In this document: one piece after another, positions 60,189-64,000 of the stretch | Position numbering within the stretch: position 1 is the first letter of the stretch | Layout: each line of letters opens with the position of its first letter | Assembly: GCF_009905545.1 (NCBI RefSeq) | Contig: NZ_JAAALB010000002.1 | Coordinates: 186,001-250,000, forward strand | DNA from: Cellulophaga sp. BC115SP | GTDB taxonomy: Bacteria > Bacteroidota > Bacteroidia > Cytophagales > Spirosomataceae | Reading direction: 5' to 3' | Length of the DNA stretch: 64,000 nucleotides | Notes under the pieces: generated by a model | The model's input: only the letters and a program-made list of their open reading frames with translations | What the model was told of the DNA's origin: nothing | Database searches by the model: none | Translations under genes and position numbers: made by a program

Positions 60189-60803
60189 ATGCTAATCGGA
60201 ATAATTGATGAAAACCAATATAAGATATTAAACATGGAGGAATTTCTTACGACTTTTAAAAATATCGACTTGATTGTATCAGGAAACGATCTTGAAAACT
60301 TTCTCGTCAAGGTAAATGATAGTCCTGAACCCGAAGTGATTTTTATTAAAGTGAAACAGAGCAACTATCTAGGAACTGAGAAAATCAGCAGTATAAGACA
60401 AAGGTTTCTTCAGTCACTAATAATAATCATCACTAACGATACCTCCGATAGTTTTATCCTAGAATCTTTTAAAGCTGGAGCAAATTGTTATTTAATTCCT
60501 CCTATTTTGACTTCGATGTTTAGGTATCCATCAGAGGTAATTAAAGAAACTGACTTTCCTTTTTCGAAAGAATTTAAAAATTTTCTAATCCCTCATACAG
60601 CCGAAAATTATTTGGGATTAGAAAAAATACTTACGAAACGAGAAATAGAGGTTGTAAATTATTTACTCAAAGGTATGGCTTACAAAGAAATCGCCAGTAA
60701 TATGAAAATTAGTTTTTATACTGTCAATGACCATGTAAAGAAGATTTATGCCAAACTCAACATCAACTCAAAAGGTGAACTTTTATCTCTATTCATATCC
60801 TAA
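60189..60803 (+). CDS. LuxR-type DNA-binding regulator with degenerate receiver domain
   Basis: A 204-residue protein. Residues 1-125 look like a receiver fold (MLIGIIDENQYKILNMEEFL, LIIIITNDTSDSFILESFKA, GANCYLIPP), but the position of the phosphoacceptor aspartate is occupied by PEVIFIKVKQ, so it probably cannot be phosphorylated in the normal way. Residues about 140-200 form a GerE/LuxR helix-turn-helix: LTKREIEVVNYLLKGMAYKE, IASNMKISFYTVNDHVKKIY. It lies 11 bp upstream of a stand-alone receiver protein and is probably cotranscribed. The pair may work by protein-protein contact, which is inference. Confidence 0.82.
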   Translation: MLIGIIDENQYKILNMEEFLTTFKNIDLIVSGNDLENFLVKVNDSPEPEVIFIKVKQSNYLGTEKISSIRQRFLQSLIIIITNDTSDSFILESFKAGANCYLIPPILTSMFRYPSEVIKETDFPFSKEFKNFLIPHTAENYLGLEKILTKREIEVVNYLLKGMAYKEIASNMKISFYTVNDHVKKIYAKLNINSKGELLSLFIS

Positions 60804-60814
60804 ATTTCCTATCC

Positions 60815-61270
60815 ATGCGTATAGAACCTATTTCTTTAATTGTAGATGATGATAAAATAAATCGATTCATCCTCTCAAAAACACTCGAAGACCTTAGTCT
60901 ATCCAATCAAGAAGTAACGAATGGTCTTGAGGCTATAAACTGGCTAAAATCAACCCAGTATAAACATGTTGTAGTATTTTTGGACTTAAACATGCCCATA
61001 ATCGATGGGTATGAATTCTTGGAAATTTTGAGTGATTTCAAGCAAGAGTTTTCTCATGTCAATATCCAAATCATTGTACTTTCATCCGTTTTATTTAGTG
61101 ATTTCCAGAGGAGGTCATCCTCAACAGCAGCTACTATTTCCTCATTTTTAAACAAACCTGTAGACATTCGACAAATAAAAATAGCAATAAATAAGGCTAA
61201 AGAGAAATTCAATGACGACCTTATTTTCAGAAAAAAAGAATTACTCTCAAAGACTCATGATACCATTTAA
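60815..61270 (+). CDS. CheY-like single-domain response regulator
   Basis: A 151-residue protein that is a receiver domain alone: acidic pocket LIVDDDKINRF (residues 8-18), phosphoacceptor Asp57 in VVVFLDLNMPIIDGYEFLE, a Ser/Thr in QIIVLSSVLFSD and the conserved Lys in SSFLNKPVDIRQIKIAI. Residues after 125 are a short helical tail. It has no output domain, so it presumably signals to another protein. The preceding gene, a LuxR-type regulator whose own receiver lacks the aspartate, is an attractive partner. No kinase is in the neighbourhood. Confidence 0.88.
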   Translation: MRIEPISLIVDDDKINRFILSKTLEDLSLSNQEVTNGLEAINWLKSTQYKHVVVFLDLNMPIIDGYEFLEILSDFKQEFSHVNIQIIVLSSVLFSDFQRRSSSTAATISSFLNKPVDIRQIKIAINKAKEKFNDDLIFRKKELLSKTHDTI

Positions 61271-61469
61271 TATAGCTAATTTTTAGGGGTATAAACTTAT
61301 ATTTCAGTAAGCAATATTTTGTCCCTTGTTAATAAACATATTTTCATTGACATACATTTTCAATTTTGATAATCTAAGGATATAATTCTTTATGTTTTAG
61401 ATTATTTCAAGATAGAAATATTCAACAGTCAAGAAAATATCATCTACTCGTGCTAAAATTTATACCATT

Positions 61470-61988
61470 ATGAAAACCTCACACACGATTAATTTTGTTT
61501 TGATTACGAACCTATTTTTGTACTCATGTGTAAGTACTTCCAAATTCGAAAGGCTTCAATCGTCTAAAGAGCGACTAACCAAAAATCTTGTGTACACCGA
61601 GAATGAATTAGGGAGCTTAAGAGAAAAAACTTATATTTTGATTAACAAATTTGATGAAGAGTCTCAGAAACTGAAAGATTTAAACCAAAAAGTTAATTAT
61701 TTGGCAGATGCTATAAAGTTAGACAGTTTAGAACTTGTAAAATATAAAACTAGTTTGCAAGATTATGAAGAACAATTGAGACAATGTCACGAAAGTAATT
61801 CTATGCTTGTTGCTAACTTTAACAACAAAATATCGGGGCTTCATCAACAATATCAAAAAAAAATAAGACTTCTAAATAATAAGATAAGATTTACCAAGGC
61901 AATGCAACTACAATTACAGCAAAAGCTGTTGATAGAGCGACAAAAAAATACCCAGCTCAGTCAAAAGGCAAATGTAGAAATGCATTAA
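61470..61988 (+). CDS. Coiled-coil lipoprotein
   Basis: A 172-residue lipoprotein (signal MKTSHTINFVLITNLFLYS with lipobox LYSC, Cys20). The remainder is continuous alpha-helical coiled coil (FERLQSSKERLTKNLVYTEN, LDSLELVKYKTSLQDYEEQL, MQLQLQQKLLIERQKNTQLS). The start resembles the lipoprotein-plus-coiled-coil region of OmpA-family proteins of Bacteroidota (CVSTSKFERLQ), but the peptidoglycan-binding OmpA domain is absent, so it may be a shortened relative. It is codirectional with the regulators but 199 bp away, so a link is unproven. Confidence 0.6.
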   Translation: MKTSHTINFVLITNLFLYSCVSTSKFERLQSSKERLTKNLVYTENELGSLREKTYILINKFDEESQKLKDLNQKVNYLADAIKLDSLELVKYKTSLQDYEEQLRQCHESNSMLVANFNNKISGLHQQYQKKIRLLNNKIRFTKAMQLQLQQKLLIERQKNTQLSQKANVEMH

Positions 61989-62009
61989 TAACTAGCCAAT
62001 AAGATTTTT

Positions 62010-62059
62010 CATGCTCATTTAACTCCATAGCCTGGCGGCTATGGAGTTAAATGAGCATG
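62010..62059. repeat. Perfect 23-bp inverted repeat with 4-nt loop
   Basis: Arms 62010-62032 and 62037-62059 are exactly complementary (outer part CATGCTCATTTAACTCC, inner part ATAGCC/GGCTAT) around TGGC. Neither strand shows a T-run after the stem, so it is not an ordinary terminator. No coding sequence surrounds it; the 61989-62331 gap contains only this and nothing else I can identify. Confidence 0.75.
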
Positions 62060-62331
62060 CGCAAGCAATAGCCCAACTATATGGACTAACCCACTAGTAG
62101 CTGACGCATATTTCTCATTGGAGATAACTCCAACAAGGTTAATAAAAACACATTTTCCTCCTCCAACTGGGTATAATTCCAACTTTTTGAACTCTATTAG
62201 TTAATAATGTTAGGTCATTGCCCTAAGGCATGATAGTTTTTTGGGTTTGTCACTCTAATTTTAATCCCAGACCAAGAAACTTTTGGCTTTTGAGGCCATT
62301 TTCTAAAGATTAATTAACTATATAAATAACT

Positions 62332-64000
62332 ATGTCACTTTCTAAACTATCAGTGCTTGTTGGGGCATCCTTGGGTTTGTACTCATTTATTCACCAGCCA
62401 GCACCTACCTCAACCTATCCCTCTGAGGTTTTTACAAAGGTGGATACCTTAAATCGTCCTGACGAAAATCGTTTTACCAAAACTGTCTTATCTAACGACC
62501 TCAATGAGCCAATGGAATTGGCAGTTGCGCCCGATGGTCGTGTGTTTTTTGTGGAACGTGCAGGAAAGTTTTATGTGTATGAACCTGCCAAAAAGAAAAC
62601 TCGTCTATTATATGATTTTCCTGTAAAGGCAGTAGACAAATACCTGAATGGAATGTTGGGTATGACGATTGACCCTAATTTTAAGGATAATCACTATTTG
62701 TATTTCTTCTATACGATTCAGGATAAAGAACAAACCAGACAGCGTATTTCCCGTATCAAAGTGGATAGCGAAAGTAATCTTGATTTGGCTAGTGAGCAAT
62801 CTATTATCGAGTTCCCGATTGATTTGGAAGTGAGTGCGCATACAGGTGGTTCTCTGGCATGGGATGCTCATGGCAACTTGTTTATTTCAACAGGAGACAA
62901 TACTGTTCCGTTTGAGTCAAGTGGTCATGCGCCTATTGATTCTCGTGAGGGACGTATTACGTTTGATGCGCAACGTTCGGCAGGAAATGCCAATGATTTA
63001 CGTGGTAAAATCCTACGTATTCATGTCGAAAAAGATGGCTCTTACACCATTCCAGAAGGTAACCTTTTTCCGAAGGGCACTGCTGGCACTCGTCCTGAAA
63101 TTTATGTTATGGGTTGTCGTAACCCTTACCGTATTTCGGTAGACCCTGCAACTTCAATTGTGTACTGGGGCGAAATCGGTCCTGATGCGGGAAATGATGG
63201 AGTCCAAGGACCTAGAGGTTATGACGAATTTAACCAAGCCAAAAAAGCAGGTAACTACGGTTGGCCATATTTTGTAGGAGATAGCAAGCCTTATCATCAA
63301 TATGATTTTGCCACTAAAAAAGTCGGAGATTTATTTGAACCAAACACTCCTATCAATAATTCGCCTAACAATACTGGTATCAAGAACCTCCCTCCAGCTC
63401 AAAAAGCGATGATTTGGTATCCTTACAATAAATCAGCAGAGTTTCCTGAACTAGGTGTGGGTGGTCGTTGTGCTATGGGTGGTCCTGTGTATCATTATGA
63501 TGCCAAAATTGCTAACAAAAGTAAAATGCCTTCCTATTATGACAAAGCATTATTTGTATATGATTGGATGCGCAACTGGATATTTGCGGTAAGATTGGAC
63601 GAAAACCAGAACTATCAATCTTTGGAGCAGTTTATGCCTCAAACAGGTGATTTCCGTCGTCCTGTAGATATGGAAATTGGTCAAGATGGCTCTATGTATT
63701 TATTAGAATATGGTTCGGTATATGGTATTGACAATGAAGATGCTCGTTTGGTAAAAATCGACTTTAATGGCGGAAACAGAGCACCTGTAGCAAAAGCAAT
63801 TGCACAAGATACTATCGGTTTAGCTCCAATGACAGTTCAGTTTAAAGGCGAACAAAGTTTGGATTATGACAAAGGCGATAAATTGTCTTATTTATGGAAA
63901 TTTGAAGGAAATAGTACTTCAACAGAAGTAAATCCAAGTTATACTTTCAAGAAAAATGGTATTTATAAAGTATCGTTAACGGTAAAAGATCAAGCAGGAA
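62332..64000 (+). CDS. PQQ-dependent sugar (sorbosone-type) dehydrogenase with PKD domain, partial at right edge
   Basis: From an ATG at 62332 an uninterrupted frame runs to the window edge. A hydrophobic N-terminus (LSVLVGASLGLYSFI) suggests export. The beta-propeller of soluble aldose dehydrogenases follows: NEPMELAVAPDGRVFFVERA, YLNGMLGMTIDPNFKDNHYL, SAHTGGSLAWDAHGNLFIST, GDNTVP, EIYVMGCRNPYRISVDPATS, AGNYGWPYFVGDSKPYHQY and MGGPVYHYDAKIA. Past about residue 490 comes a PKD-like strand region (TVQFKGEQSLDYDKGDKLSY, LWKFEGNS). Relatives often go on to cytochrome c domains; that part is outside the window. Oxidises an aldose or related sugar in the periplasm; substrate unknown. Confidence 0.88.
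   Translation, partial: MSLSKLSVLVGASLGLYSFIHQPAPTSTYPSEVFTKVDTLNRPDENRFTKTVLSNDLNEPMELAVAPDGRVFFVERAGKFYVYEPAKKKTRLLYDFPVKAVDKYLNGMLGMTIDPNFKDNHYLYFFYTIQDKEQTRQRISRIKVDSESNLDLASEQSIIEFPIDLEVSAHTGGSLAWDAHGNLFISTGDNTVPFESSGHAPIDSREGRITFDAQRSAGNANDLRGKILRIHVEKDGSYTIPEGNLFPKGTAGTRPEIYVMGCRNPYRISVDPATSIVYWGEIGPDAGNDGVQGPRGYDEFNQAKKAGNYGWPYFVGDSKPYHQYDFATKKVGDLFEPNTPINNSPNNTGIKNLPPAQKAMIWYPYNKSAEFPELGVGGRCAMGGPVYHYDAKIANKSKMPSYYDKALFVYDWMRNWIFAVRLDENQNYQSLEQFMPQTGDFRRPVDMEIGQDGSMYLLEYGSVYGIDNEDARLVKIDFNGGNRAPVAKAIAQDTIGLAPMTVQFKGEQSLDYDKGDKLSYLWKFEGNSTSTEVNPSYTFKKNGIYKVSLTVKDQAG

Overview
The window reads as chromosome of a Bacteroidota bacterium, most likely order Cytophagales (Spirosomataceae-like; genus not determinable from sequence alone). 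Evidence: low-to-moderate GC, many outer-membrane receptors with an N-terminal carboxypeptidase-like domain and a plug, a receptor/DUF4249 lipoprotein pair, LytS/LytTR and BlaR1/BlaI pairs, SGNH and beta-helix pectin enzymes, and -7 boxes of the Bacteroidota type TAnnTTTG close to start codons. No rRNA, tRNA, IS element, prophage or CRISPR array was seen. The right end runs into a PQQ sugar dehydrogenase and the left end into tagaturonate reductase, so both are partial.

Layout. 0-7.3 kb: a pectin/galacturonate island on the minus strand (tagaturonate reductase, GH105 hydrolase, CE12-GH28 fusion) with a divergent LacI regulator; a 26-bp motif is shared by the upstream regions of the reductase and the regulator. 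7.4-10.6 kb: an NTF2-like secreted protein and an internally duplicated beta-helix protein. 10.8-20.5 kb: acetyltransferase-like protein, carboxynorspermidine synthase, two transporters, a BlaR1/BlaI pair with three operators, DinB, an NlpC/P60 lipoprotein, two gene fragments and a small XRE regulator. 20.6-25 kb: lipoprotein, TonB-dependent receptor, DUF4249 lipoprotein, LysE exporter. 25.2-29 kb: Tex and small membrane or orphan proteins. 29-36 kb: outer-membrane proteins and a four-gene operon ending in a LytS/LytTR two-component pair. 36-45 kb: S41 protease and housekeeping genes (lepA, Gre-like factor, tcdA, glycosyltransferase, trmN6, RNase H). 45-47.3 kb: three related outer-membrane barrels in tandem. 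47.3-54.2 kb: SCO, MORN lipoprotein, YHYH protein, Spy-like protein, membrane anchor protein and ECF sigma factor, facing a large TonB-dependent receptor. 54.5-58.1 kb: marC, an aminotransferase, aroQ, xerD. 58.1-62.3 kb: a gene-poor stretch with possible decayed small genes, a zinc-ribbon membrane protein, a LuxR-type regulator with a degenerate receiver, a CheY-like protein and a coiled-coil lipoprotein.

The most unusual feature is in the intergenic DNA. At least ten gaps carry short arrays of imperfect 7-bp units, usually followed by an inverted copy of the same kind of array, so that each could fold into a long hairpin. The unit differs between loci but the 7-bp period is constant. A second dispersed family (core AGTCCAAGACTAAGTCTTGA) occurs five times, once inside the loop of a heptad hairpin, and one heptad array sits exactly between two broken gene fragments. 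No new defence or mobile system was recognised.
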